In this document: piece by piece, positions 15,846-23,465 of the stretch
Position numbering within the stretch: position 1 is the stretch's first letter
Layout of the letters: each line of letters opens with the position of its first letter
Origin: Erythrobacter sp. CCH5-A1
GTDB lineage: Bacteria > Pseudomonadota > Alphaproteobacteria > Sphingomonadales > Sphingomonadaceae
Assembly (NCBI RefSeq): GCF_001557115.1
Contig: NZ_LSKQ01000199.1
Coordinates: 1-37,639 of the forward strand
Direction of reading: 5' to 3'
Length of the DNA stretch: 37,639 nt
Notes under the pieces: generated by a model
The model's input: only the letters and a program-made list of their open reading frames with translations
What the model was told of the DNA's origin: nothing
Databases searched by the model: none
Position numbers and translations under genes: made by a program

Positions 15846-17054
15846 TCATTTTTGCGATGCAATATATTCCGGGAGGCGGTCGGGATCGAAACTGATGCCG
15901 TCGAAAAAGGTGTTGTTTTCCATAAGCATCGTGCCCGCGTGGGTGTGGGCTTCGAGCGCCTGCGACAGGCTCCCTTCGACCTTCGAGCTCGACGTCGGCA
16001 ATTGTCCCGGCATGTCGCGCAGAGCGCTGCGATAAACATCCGGGCGGAACACCCGCGCGGCGGCGTTCGCCTGCCCGGCATCATATTCCAGCCCGTCCCA
16101 GCGCACCAGCTGGCTGTAGAGCCATTCCGATTGGCTGACCCATGGGAAATTCGCTGCTTCCCGGTGCTGGAACATGAAATCGGGATAGTGCCGCGCCGCC
16201 TCGCCCTGCTTAAGCACAAGCCGATCGGAGATCGCGCGAAGCAGCAGCGTGGCGGAGGCATCGCAATATTCTGGCCGGGCGAGGATCGCGGCATTGGTTT
16301 CCCAGTTGGCCGGATCGACAAAATGCTCGCCCGCCCGGTGCATGGCGCGGATCAGCCCTTCGACCGACGGGCGGATTTCCTCCAGCCGCTCGGTCCGCAG
16401 CGCCAGCACCTTCTCCACCCCGCGCCGCCAGATTTGCGCCGTGGCGAGCACGATTTGCCCCACGCCCTTGTCCACTGCGATCGAATTCCACGGCTCGCCC
16501 ACGCACGACCCATCGATCTCGCCCGCCGCCAGCGCGTCGGCGCTGAAGGGCGGGGCGACGGTGACGATCTCGATATCGACATCGGGCCGGATGCCGCATC
16601 CGGCCAGCCAATACCGCAGCATGTAATTGTGGCTGGAATAGCGATGGACGACCCCGAAGCGCAGCCGCTCCCCCGCATCGCGCCGCCGGGCCGCAAGCGC
16701 CCTCAGCCGCCCACCAAGTTCGGTGGGATCGGACAGCGTGCCATCGCACCCAAGTTCCTGCGCAAGCCGGTTCGAGACCGTAATGGCATTGCCATTGAGC
16801 CCCAGCACAAACGGCGCGGCAATGCTTTGCGCCGGCCGGCCGCGGCCCAGCGTCGTGGCGATCGCCAAAGGAGCCAGCATGTGCGCCGCATCGCTGTGCC
16901 CGTAGAGCAGCCGGTCCAACACCGTCGCCCACGAAACATCGCGCACGAAGCTCAGCTCAAGGCCCTCTTCTGCGGCAAAGCCATGTTCCTGCGCCAGGAT
17001 CGGTAGGCACGCATCGATCAGCGGCAGAAACCCGATTGTCAGCCGCTCGGTCAT
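15846..17054 (-). CDS. nasS: Nitrate/nitrite sensor NasS
   Basis: NasS is a cytoplasmic relative of the nitrate-binding protein NrtA that holds NasT inactive until it binds nitrate or nitrite. The 402-residue product is NrtA-like (GFLPLIDACLPILAQEHG, AAHMLAPLAIATTLGRG, GSCVGEPWNSIAVD) but begins at once with the mature fold and has no signal peptide or lipobox, which separates NasS from true transport proteins. Its ATG overlaps the nasT stop (ATGA), consistent with a stoichiometric NasS-NasT pair. Known behaviour is from alphaproteobacterial and Azotobacter NasTS systems; ligand specificity here is inferred. Confidence 0.9.
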   Translation of the reverse strand: MTERLTIGFLPLIDACLPILAQEHGFAAEEGLELSFVRDVSWATVLDRLLYGHSDAAHMLAPLAIATTLGRGRPAQSIAAPFVLGLNGNAITVSNRLAQELGCDGTLSDPTELGGRLRALAARRRDAGERLRFGVVHRYSSHNYMLRYWLAGCGIRPDVDIEIVTVAPPFSADALAAGEIDGSCVGEPWNSIAVDKGVGQIVLATAQIWRRGVEKVLALRTERLEEIRPSVEGLIRAMHRAGEHFVDPANWETNAAILARPEYCDASATLLLRAISDRLVLKQGEAARHYPDFMFQHREAANFPWVSQSEWLYSQLVRWDGLEYDAGQANAAARVFRPDVYRSALRDMPGQLPTSSSKVEGSLSQALEAHTHAGTMLMENNTFFDGISFDPDRLPEYIASQK

Positions 17055-17632
17055 TGCCCGTCTCCCATCAGCTCATGCGCGGTCACGACGGCTTCAGCGA
17101 TGTCGATGATGCGCCGGTTGGTCGACATCGCCTTCTTGCGCAGTTCGGCATAGGCCGCCGGCTCACCGATGTTCCTGGTTTTCATCAGGATGCGCTTCGC
17201 CTTGTCGATCGTATCGCGCTCGGCGAGCTTGCCTTGCGCTTCGGCCAATTCATGCTGAAGCCGCGCGAAGGCATGAAACCGCTGGATCGTCATCTTGAGC
17301 AGGGGCGCGATCCGGTGGGCCGACAGCCCGTCCACCACATAGGTCGATACGCCTGCGTCGATCGAAGCGGCAATCTGGTCGTCATCGCTGCGATCGACGA
17401 ACATGGCGATCGGATGATCGAGCGCACGGCTGACGGCGAAGTATTCCTCAAGCACATCGCGAGAGGGGTTCCCGAGATCCATGAAGATGACATCGGGTGC
17501 GATCTCAGCGATGCGTGCGACCAGCCCGGTGCGCGAGGTGAGGGTGAAGATCTCGCATCCCTCGAGCGCGGACAGCCCTTCCTCGATAATCGAGGCCCGG
17601 GGGGCGCTTTCATCGACAATCGCAATCCGCAT
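17051..17632 (-). CDS. nasT: Nitrate-responsive antiterminator NasT (ANTAR domain)
   Basis: NasT binds leader RNA and lets transcription pass terminators in nitrate genes. The 193 residues comprise a receiver-like domain (about 1-120, with Asp52 in DVIFMDLGNP) and a C-terminal ANTAR domain (about 130-187, including AERDTIDKAKRILMKT and AYAELRKKAM). The start at 17632 is chosen because the receiver strand MRIAIVDE begins there; the upstream extension has no family sequence. Control is by NasS sequestration rather than phosphorylation in studied cases. Both candidate target RNAs in this window carry paired A1/G4 hexaloops. Confidence 0.93.
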   Translation of the reverse strand: MRIAIVDESAPRASIIEEGLSALEGCEIFTLTSRTGLVARIAEIAPDVIFMDLGNPSRDVLEEYFAVSRALDHPIAMFVDRSDDDQIAASIDAGVSTYVVDGLSAHRIAPLLKMTIQRFHAFARLQHELAEAQGKLAERDTIDKAKRILMKTRNIGEPAAYAELRKKAMSTNRRIIDIAEAVVTAHELMGDGQ

Positions 17633-17988
17633 GGCGCTTGTGTGCAATGCAGCATGGAGTGATGGCAAGCCTTTAGTGCGGTAGAGGATTGCCTTGCCGC
17701 CTTTGGCGATCTTGCGGCCTGCCCCGATGCAACCGAGGCAGGCCTACAGGGCCGCAAATCCTTGCCCCCGGTTTCCGATACGCTTCCCCAGGATTTGGCG
17801 GATGCAAAGCTGCCATTCCGAATTCCACCCACACCCGGTCATTCAGGACGACAGGCAGCATGCCCGAAAGCTGCCGTAGACTATCGCTTCCGGCGCAATC
17901 TGCCCGCGACACCCTAGCAATGCGGCCTGCCTCTGACCGGCCCATGCTTTCACAAAAATTCGGTCAGCGCCCGCCTGGCGAAGCGCGT
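17633..17988 (-). promoter_or_regulatory. Upstream region of nasT, with an inverted repeat
   Basis: No gene is recognised in these 356 bp. It must hold the nasT promoter. The clearest structure is a perfect 8-bp inverted repeat, GGCCTGCC at 17716-17723 and GGCAGGCC at 17737-17744, with a 13-base spacer, about 85 bp upstream of the nasT start. It is not followed by a T-run on either strand, so an operator or RNA stem is more likely than a terminator. A correctly spaced sigma-54 (GG-N10-GC) promoter was sought and not found. Confidence 0.35.
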
Positions 17989-18288
17989 TCATGCCGCCAG
18001 CAGTAGCTCGATCCGCTCGACTTCCCGCGCGAACTCGAAGCGCAACTGGTCCCGCTCGTCCTCGGGCAACCAATTGGCCATCTGCGGGAAAACCACCTTG
18101 TGGTATTTGAACGTCTGCCTGTCCCACGGACATTCGGCCTGTGCGCTACGAGCCTCGGCCAGTATGTCGTGCAACTCACGGCGGACCTCATCGCGATCCG
18201 GCTCATACGACGGCGCAGGCACATCGTCGCCGAGGTCGAAGCCCAATTGGGCCGAGCCATCGAACAGATTGCCAGAATCTTCCGCCAT
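17989..18288 (-). CDS. Small acidic protein divergent from the R-M gene
   Basis: The 99-residue product is not recognised. It is strongly acidic (about 23 Asp/Glu against about 11 Lys/Arg), has no signal peptide or membrane segment, and has a helical C-terminal half (PEDERDQLRFEFAREVERI) with a conserved-looking Trp/Phe core (FKYHKVVFPQMANWLPED). Its start is 67 bp from the GTG of the restriction-modification gene, on the other strand, with a dyad between them. This suggests it is an accessory or control partner of that enzyme, but it contains no visible helix-turn-helix. Codon use fits real coding sequence. Confidence 0.65.
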   Translation of the reverse strand: MAEDSGNLFDGSAQLGFDLGDDVPAPSYEPDRDEVRRELHDILAEARSAQAECPWDRQTFKYHKVVFPQMANWLPEDERDQLRFEFAREVERIELLLAA

Positions 18289-18310
18289 TTACTTGTCCAA
18301 AGCCGTTGCG

Positions 18311-18330
18311 GGCACAGCGCGCCCTGTGCC
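18311..18330. promoter_or_regulatory. Dyad in the divergent promoter of the R-M locus
   Basis: GGCACAG (18311-18317) and CTGTGCC (18324-18330) form a perfect 7-bp inverted repeat with a 6-base spacer, in the 67 bp between two divergent start codons. It is placed where a repressor would control both genes. Confidence 0.4.
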
Positions 18331-18355
18331 ACAGAATATGCACGGGAGGCATCGG

Positions 18356-21300
18356 GTGACGCAAGCCAAAACCATCGAAAAGGCTGTGGGGGAATTCGGC
18401 GCTGCGGCCAAGGCCAAGCTCGCGGGCGGGGACGGTCAGCCGGAGGATCAGCTTCGCGCGCCGCTCGAAACGCTGTTCGCCGATGTTGCGGCAATCCTGC
18501 ATCCGGCAGTGCAGAACCTTGTACTGACCGGCGAAACATCGCTTGCGGAGATGCGGACCCGGCCGGATTATGCGGTCAAGGTCAAGAACGCCCTCGTTGG
18601 CTTCATCGAGGTGAAAGCCCCCGGCAAAGGGGCCGATCCGCGCAAGTGGAAGACCGGCCACGATAAGGAGCAATGGGACAAGCTCAAGGCGCTGCCCAAC
18701 CTGCTTTACACCGATGGCGACAGCTTTTCGCTGTGGCGTGATGGGACGGTGGTAGGGCAGATCGTCCACCTCGAAGGCGGGATCGAACATGCGGGCGCGA
18801 AGCTTGCCGCACCGCCGAGTTTTCTGCCGCTGCTCAGCGATTTCCTCACCTGGAACCCCATTCCGCCCAGAAGCGCGACCGAACTGGCGCGCGTTTCCGC
18901 GCGGCTGTGCCGGTTCTTGCGTGATGAGGTTCTGGAACAGCTCGGCGCGTCGGAAAAGAACGCGAGGCTGACCGACCTCAAGGACGACTGGAAGGCGCTG
19001 CTCTTCCCCGATGCCGACGATGCCAAGTTCGCCGATGGCTATGCGCAGGCCGTCACCTTCGGTCTGCTCATGGCGAAGTCAAAAGACATGGCGCTGACCG
19101 GCGGGCTGGACCATGTCGCGCGCGAACTCGGCAAGGCCAACACGCTGATCGGCACCGCACTGCGGCTGCTGACCGAACAGGACCTCAACCTCGGCCCCGC
19201 GCTCGATACGCTGACCCGCGTGCTGGATGAGGTTTCGTGGGCCAAGGTGTCCAAGGGCGATCCCGAGGCCTGGCTCTATTTCTACGAGGATTTCCTCGAG
19301 GTCTACGACAACAAGCTCCGCAAGCTGACGGGCAGCTATTACTCCCCGCCCGAAGTCGTGCGCACCATGGTGCGATTGTGCGACGAGGCGCTCAAAAGCC
19401 CGCGCTTCGGCATCGCCGATGGCCTCGCTGGCAAGGACGTGCATATCGTCGATCCCGCGACCGGATCGGGCACCTTCCTGCTGGGCCTGATTGAGCGGAT
19501 CAAGGCCACGATTGCCGCGCGCGATGGCGAGGGCAATGTTGCGGCATCGATGAACGAGATCGCGGGCCGCCTGGTCGGCTTCGAGCTGCAATTCGGTGCC
19601 TTCGCCGTGGCACAGCTACGGCTGCTGGCGGAAATGCTTGAGATTGGTGCACACGCCACCCCGCGCCTGTTCGTCACCGACACGTTGGGCGATCCGTTTG
19701 CCGATCTCGAAACCGGACAGGGCATCTACCGCGAGATATCGAAATCGCGGACCGAGGCGAACAAGGTCAAGCGGAGCGAACCCATCACCGTCGTCATCGG
19801 CAACCCGCCCTACAAGGAGAAGGCCAAAGGCAAGGGTGCGTGGGTCGAGAACGGCAGTCCTGCCAAGCAAAAGCGTGAGGATATTCCGCTCAATTCCTGG
19901 CAGCCGCCCAAGGAATGGAAAGTGGGCGCGCACGCGAAACATCTGCGCAACCTCTATGTCTATTTCTGGCGCTGGGCGGCGTGGAAGGTTTTCGAGCAGG
20001 GCGCAGGTGACCGCGATGATGATCTGCCCGGTCAGGAAGAGCTTTCCGGGATGGTCTGCTACATCACCGTGGCGGGCTTTTTGAACGGCGATGGGTTCCA
20101 GAAAATGCGCGCCGATCTGCGCAGCCAGTGTGACGATATCTGGGTGATCGATTGCACGCCCGAAGGCCATCAGCCGGATGTGCCGACGCGTATTTTTCAG
20201 GGCGTGCAGCACCCGGTCTGCATTGTGCTGGCAAGCCGCTCTCGCGAGCCCGGCAAGAACGCTGCGCGGGTGCGATACCGGGCGCTCGCCAAGGGTCGTC
20301 GTGAGCAGAAATTCGAGGAGCTGAAAACCATCACGCTGGCGGGCGGTGGGTGGAGTGATTGCCCCTCCGATCCGCGCGCGCCCTTCCTCCCGGAACTGCG
20401 AGAAGGGTGGGGCGCATTCGCCCCGCTCGATGCGGTAATTGGCGATTGCGGTTCGGGCGTAATGCCGGGGCGCACATGGATCATCGCCCCGGATGAAGTG
20501 TCGCTGAAGCAGCGCTGGAAGCGGCTCGTTGAAGAGCCGAAGGCGGATAAGCGCGCAATGCTTTTCCAGCCCCATATGCGCGACGGCAAACCCGGCGACA
20601 GGCATATCGGCAAGTCCGGAAAGGCGCTTTGGTGGCCTCAGCGCGAGGTGCTCACTGCTGTCGAAGATGCACCAAAGCAGGTTGACCACGAGGACCAGAA
20701 ACTACGGCTTTTGGCGCGTCGCGCTCTCGCTGGGGAGGCTCCGGTTCGATACGGTTTCCGGTCGTTCGACCGGCAGTATATCCTGCCCGATGCGCGGGTT
20801 ATCAATCAGCCGAATCCGGGCCTCTGGGACAACTACAGCGAGCAGCAGATTCTCCTGACTGCTCCGATGGATCGCACACCCAAGAATGGGCCGGGTTTGT
20901 CGGCTGTTGCTGCAATCCCCGATCTGCACCACTACGCTGGACGAGGCGGTCGCGTTTTCGCCCTCTGGAGGAACGCCGCCGCGACCGAATCCAACATCTC
21001 CCCCGCCGTCATCGCGCTGCTTTCCAAGGCATTCGGCGCGCCGGTCGATCCGGTTGATATCTTCGCCTATGTCGCGGCGCTGCTTGCCCATCCGGCCTAC
21101 ACCGCCAGCTTCGCCGAAGACCTTGTCCGCCCCGGTCTGCGCGTGCCGCTGACTGCCGATGCGGCGCTGTTCGCTGAAGCCGCAAAGCTGGGCCGCGAGG
21201 TGATCCGGCTGCACACCTTCGGGGAACGCTTCGCCACCGAAGATCCACCCCGTCCCCCACGAGTTGGCGAAGGCGGCCCGACCCAGCCCAAGGACGGCGC

Positions 21301-21676
21301 AATCCCCTCCACGCCCGAGGGTTTTCCCGACACGCTCGAATACGATGCCGCTAAGCGCCGACTGCTCGTCGGCACCGGCTTCATCGACAATGTTCCGCCC
21401 GCCGTCTGGGCCTATGAAGTGTCGGGCAAGCAGGTGCTGCGCCAGTGGTTCAGCTACCGCCGCAAGAACCGCGAACGCCCCCTGATCGGCGACAAGCGCC
21501 CCCCTTCTCCGCTGGGCGATATCCAGCCCGATCGGTGGCTGCCCGAATACACCAGCGAGCTCATCAACGTGCTCAATGTCCTGGCGCTGCTGGTCGAGCT
21601 GGAACCAAAGCAGGCGGACCTTCTGAAGCGTGTCTGCGATGGCCCCCTGATCCCCGCCAGCAAGCTGACGGCGTGA
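18356..21676 (+). CDS. Single-chain restriction-modification enzyme (type IIG / type ISP-like)
   Basis: The 1106-residue protein combines cutting, methylation and target recognition. An N-terminal PD-(D/E)xK nuclease is suggested by Pro70-Asp71 and Glu85-Val-Lys87 (in FIEVKAPG), then HDKEQWDKL. A helical connector leads to an N6-adenine methyltransferase: GSYYSPPEVV (326-335), SAM motif I DPATGSGTF (366-374), catalytic NPPY (483-486). The C-terminal ~500 residues match type ISP-style target recognition (DIWVIDCTPEGHQPDVPTR). The SF2 helicase of LlaGI-like type ISP enzymes is absent. The start is GTG 18356, with GGGAGG 6 bases upstream; an ATG at 18338 is in frame. It is complete and without frameshift. 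Confidence 0.88.
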   Translation: MTQAKTIEKAVGEFGAAAKAKLAGGDGQPEDQLRAPLETLFADVAAILHPAVQNLVLTGETSLAEMRTRPDYAVKVKNALVGFIEVKAPGKGADPRKWKTGHDKEQWDKLKALPNLLYTDGDSFSLWRDGTVVGQIVHLEGGIEHAGAKLAAPPSFLPLLSDFLTWNPIPPRSATELARVSARLCRFLRDEVLEQLGASEKNARLTDLKDDWKALLFPDADDAKFADGYAQAVTFGLLMAKSKDMALTGGLDHVARELGKANTLIGTALRLLTEQDLNLGPALDTLTRVLDEVSWAKVSKGDPEAWLYFYEDFLEVYDNKLRKLTGSYYSPPEVVRTMVRLCDEALKSPRFGIADGLAGKDVHIVDPATGSGTFLLGLIERIKATIAARDGEGNVAASMNEIAGRLVGFELQFGAFAVAQLRLLAEMLEIGAHATPRLFVTDTLGDPFADLETGQGIYREISKSRTEANKVKRSEPITVVIGNPPYKEKAKGKGAWVENGSPAKQKREDIPLNSWQPPKEWKVGAHAKHLRNLYVYFWRWAAWKVFEQGAGDRDDDLPGQEELSGMVCYITVAGFLNGDGFQKMRADLRSQCDDIWVIDCTPEGHQPDVPTRIFQGVQHPVCIVLASRSREPGKNAARVRYRALAKGRREQKFEELKTITLAGGGWSDCPSDPRAPFLPELREGWGAFAPLDAVIGDCGSGVMPGRTWIIAPDEVSLKQRWKRLVEEPKADKRAMLFQPHMRDGKPGDRHIGKSGKALWWPQREVLTAVEDAPKQVDHEDQKLRLLARRALAGEAPVRYGFRSFDRQYILPDARVINQPNPGLWDNYSEQQILLTAPMDRTPKNGPGLSAVAAIPDLHHYAGRGGRVFALWRNAAATESNISPAVIALLSKAFGAPVDPVDIFAYVAALLAHPAYTASFAEDLVRPGLRVPLTADAALFAEAAKLGREVIRLHTFGERFATEDPPRPPRVGEGGPTQPKDGAIPSTPEGFPDTLEYDAAKRRLLVGTGFIDNVPPAVWAYEVSGKQVLRQWFSYRRKNRERPLIGDKRPPSPLGDIQPDRWLPEYTSELINVLNVLALLVELEPKQADLLKRVCDGPLIPASKLTA

Positions 21677-22023
21677 ACCCGCCCGTCATGGCTGACTGCG
21701 TGTGTTCGGGTCCCGAATCCGGAGGCGAAATCCAGCTCCCGATGCGCGGTAGGGACTTCGCGAAATCAATGCGGCGAGCATACCTGCCAGTGATGGCTAT
21801 TTGGTCCCCATTCCGGAACAAACCGAGATTCCGGCCACGGCATCACAGCAATCTCACGGCCGCATGGCCCCGCTTTTCCCCACTGGAAGCGCGAAAAATC
21901 ATGCACTTCCAAAAGCCGCTACAATTTCAGGATCACGGCCAAAGTCCCTCTTGACGAAAGCACACCCTATGCGAGGTCGGCGAGGATCTCAATATAGGCA
22001 AGGAAGCGGTACGGCGCATCGAG
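21677..22023. other. Intergenic stretch without a recognised intact gene
   Basis: These 347 bp after the R-M gene show no convincing complete gene on either strand. Composition is less GC-rich than the neighbours. The right end holds the sigma-factor-like remnant listed separately. No T-run terminator is seen directly after the R-M stop. Confidence 0.5.
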
Positions 22024-22068
22024 ATGAAGGCGCTGCGGCGCTTGCGGTGGTACGCCTGCCGGGCTTTC
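21955..22068 (+). pseudogene. Fragment resembling sigma-70 region 4.2
   Basis: Directly after an in-frame TGA (21952-21954) the frame reads TLCEVGEDLNIGKEAVRRIE and then MKALRRLR. This matches the helix-turn-helix of RpoD-type sigma factors (TLEEVG-x-D, then R-x-x-R-x-IE-x-KALRKLR). There is no start codon before the match and no region 2 or 3 upstream, so it appears to be a decayed 3' fragment. It continues in frame into the membrane protein ORF called at 22024. A very small HTH gene with an unusual start cannot be excluded. Confidence 0.45.
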
Positions 22069-22674
22069 CCCGAACGGGCTGCACGGGCAGGGTTCGAGAG
22101 CAAGCATGGACCTGTACCGCGAACGCCTATTGCAGCGCCAGCAGCCGAGACAACGCCGCCAGTCCGTAGAAAGAGCCTGGAAAGGCAGGTTCGGATTGAC
22201 CGCAAGTGTGAACCTTCACCGCAAGTCCCGGCGCTCGCTTCCGGCACCATTCTTACCGCGCTCTGCAGCGCCTATGTGGCGGCGATCGGGATCAACACGA
22301 CCATTGTCTATCAGGTGGCGGCGAAGCTTGGTGCAGCGGGGGCATTGCTGCTCTGCTGCGGAGGGGGTTGCCTCGCGCTTGGCCTCGCACTTGCGTTGCT
22401 GACCACGCTAGGCGACTACCCGGTCAATCCCGAACGCATCAAACGAGGCGGCGGCCTCATCTATATCTTCCTCGTCGCGTTGGTTGGTGTGACCGGCCTG
22501 AGCGATCCGGTTCAGACCTTCCTGCACGGCCTGGTAGTGGCAACGCCGCCCCGTTTCCAGAACGGGACGCCAGAGATAGTTCGCTGGTTCTCTGGCCTCA
22601 TCCTGCTGTTCTGCCCCTTCTACTTGTGGAGTTACCACCAGCGGGAGCATAGACTCCGCCGGTTGCAGCGGTGA
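22024..22674 (+). CDS. Hypothetical membrane protein
   Basis: The frame gives up to 216 residues. From about residue 72 it has four hydrophobic segments (SGTILTALCSAYVAAIGI, GALLLCCGGGCLALGLALAL, LIYIFLVALVGVTGL, FSGLILLFCPFYLWSY) and a basic tail, typical of a small inner-membrane protein. The first ~70 residues are doubtful: the ATG at 22024 lies inside the sigma-like fragment, and the following Arg/Pro-rich stretch has no family look, so the true start may lie near 22200. No family recognised. The gene may be a fusion of unrelated remnants or a horizontally acquired gene of unknown role. Confidence 0.45.
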   Translation: MKALRRLRWYACRAFPERAARAGFESKHGPVPRTPIAAPAAETTPPVRRKSLERQVRIDRKCEPSPQVPALASGTILTALCSAYVAAIGINTTIVYQVAAKLGAAGALLLCCGGGCLALGLALALLTTLGDYPVNPERIKRGGGLIYIFLVALVGVTGLSDPVQTFLHGLVVATPPRFQNGTPEIVRWFSGLILLFCPFYLWSYHQREHRLRRLQR

Positions 22675-22832
22675 CATCGAAATCCGAGGACAGCATACAA
22701 TCTGAAAAATGGCGGGACGTGGATGCTTTCCTTGCTATTGGGGGTTTTCTTGATTCCACGCTAGGAGCGCATGGTTTCCGATCGGGGTGCGGATCAACAA
22801 TTTCACCAAATTGGATGATTAAGCTAAAATTG

Positions 22833-23048
22833 ATGAACCAAAATCGCCGCCTTTCAACCAACACGATCGTCGGCACCATCGAGCATGGTCCTCGCGGCCC
22901 GATTCTGCGTGACGATGACGGTGTGCGCTGGCGGCTCGGATTTGCTGACGGTCAAGTTCCCGATGGCCTCACGGGGCGGGTCAATGTGCGTGGACGCATC
23001 GTCGAGATCGACCGGATCGATGTCGACTATCTGGTAGCTGAAACATAA
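22833..23048 (+). CDS. Small hypothetical protein, possibly DUF5818-like
   Basis: The 71-residue product has a compact beta-rich pattern (TIVGTIEHGPRGPILRDDD, VRWRLGFADG, GRVNVRGRIVEIDRIDVDYL) that resembles the small DUF5818-type proteins common in sphingomonads; this is from memory and untested. The frame stays open to 22671, but the upstream part is lower in GC and unlike a protein domain. The ATG at 22833 is therefore preferred although its ribosome site is weak. No neighbours give a functional clue. Confidence 0.5.
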   Translation: MNQNRRLSTNTIVGTIEHGPRGPILRDDDGVRWRLGFADGQVPDGLTGRVNVRGRIVEIDRIDVDYLVAET

Positions 23049-23249
23049 CTTCCATGCTGCGACCAAATGGACGATGTTCGATTGGGCCAGCAGCCTGTAT
23101 TTCGAACTGTCTGTCTCATTGAACTATGGACAACTACGCAGGTCTCACCATTCCCGACACATTATTCTGGCAATTTACATGTTGAGGCGTTGACAGAAAG
23201 TCCCGTCTCAACAAAGACTTGTGTGAACAGGGGATTTCGGGGCACGGCC

Positions 23250-23459
23250 ATGGCGATTGAGCGGCTTCCGATCAGCCGGAACGCGCTGGAAATCATCATC
23301 AGCGATGCAAGGGACTTGCTCGATACGCTTGAAGCCGCCGGTCTGGAACAGGCGGCAACAATCATGGCGAGCGTCTTGGACCAGCTTGTGTGTGACAGAA
23401 CGGGACTGTCCGGAACGTCTGGCTTCATGTTCAAGGCGGTTGATCCACCGGCAAGCTAG
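23250..23459 (+). CDS. Small hypothetical helical protein
   Basis: The 69-residue product is not recognised. It is mostly helical (ALEIIISDARDLLDTLEAAG, then EQAATIMASVLDQLV), with no signal peptide or membrane segment. The ATG at 23250 is chosen because a GGGG stretch lies at ribosome-site distance and the earlier part of the open frame has poor coding character. It converges with the GntR regulator gene, 6 bp apart. Confidence 0.5.
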   Translation: MAIERLPISRNALEIIISDARDLLDTLEAAGLEQAATIMASVLDQLVCDRTGLSGTSGFMFKAVDPPAS

Positions 23460-23465
23460 GCGCGG

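Noticed and set aside
17760..17830. Possible sigma-54 promoter upstream of nasT (TGGCAG then TTTGC)
   Set aside because: The GG and GC elements are separated by 7 bases instead of the required 10.
17673..17945. 90-codon minus-strand frame upstream of nasT
   Set aside because: It has no domain and no ribosome site, and its sequence crosses the dyad and likely promoter of nasT.
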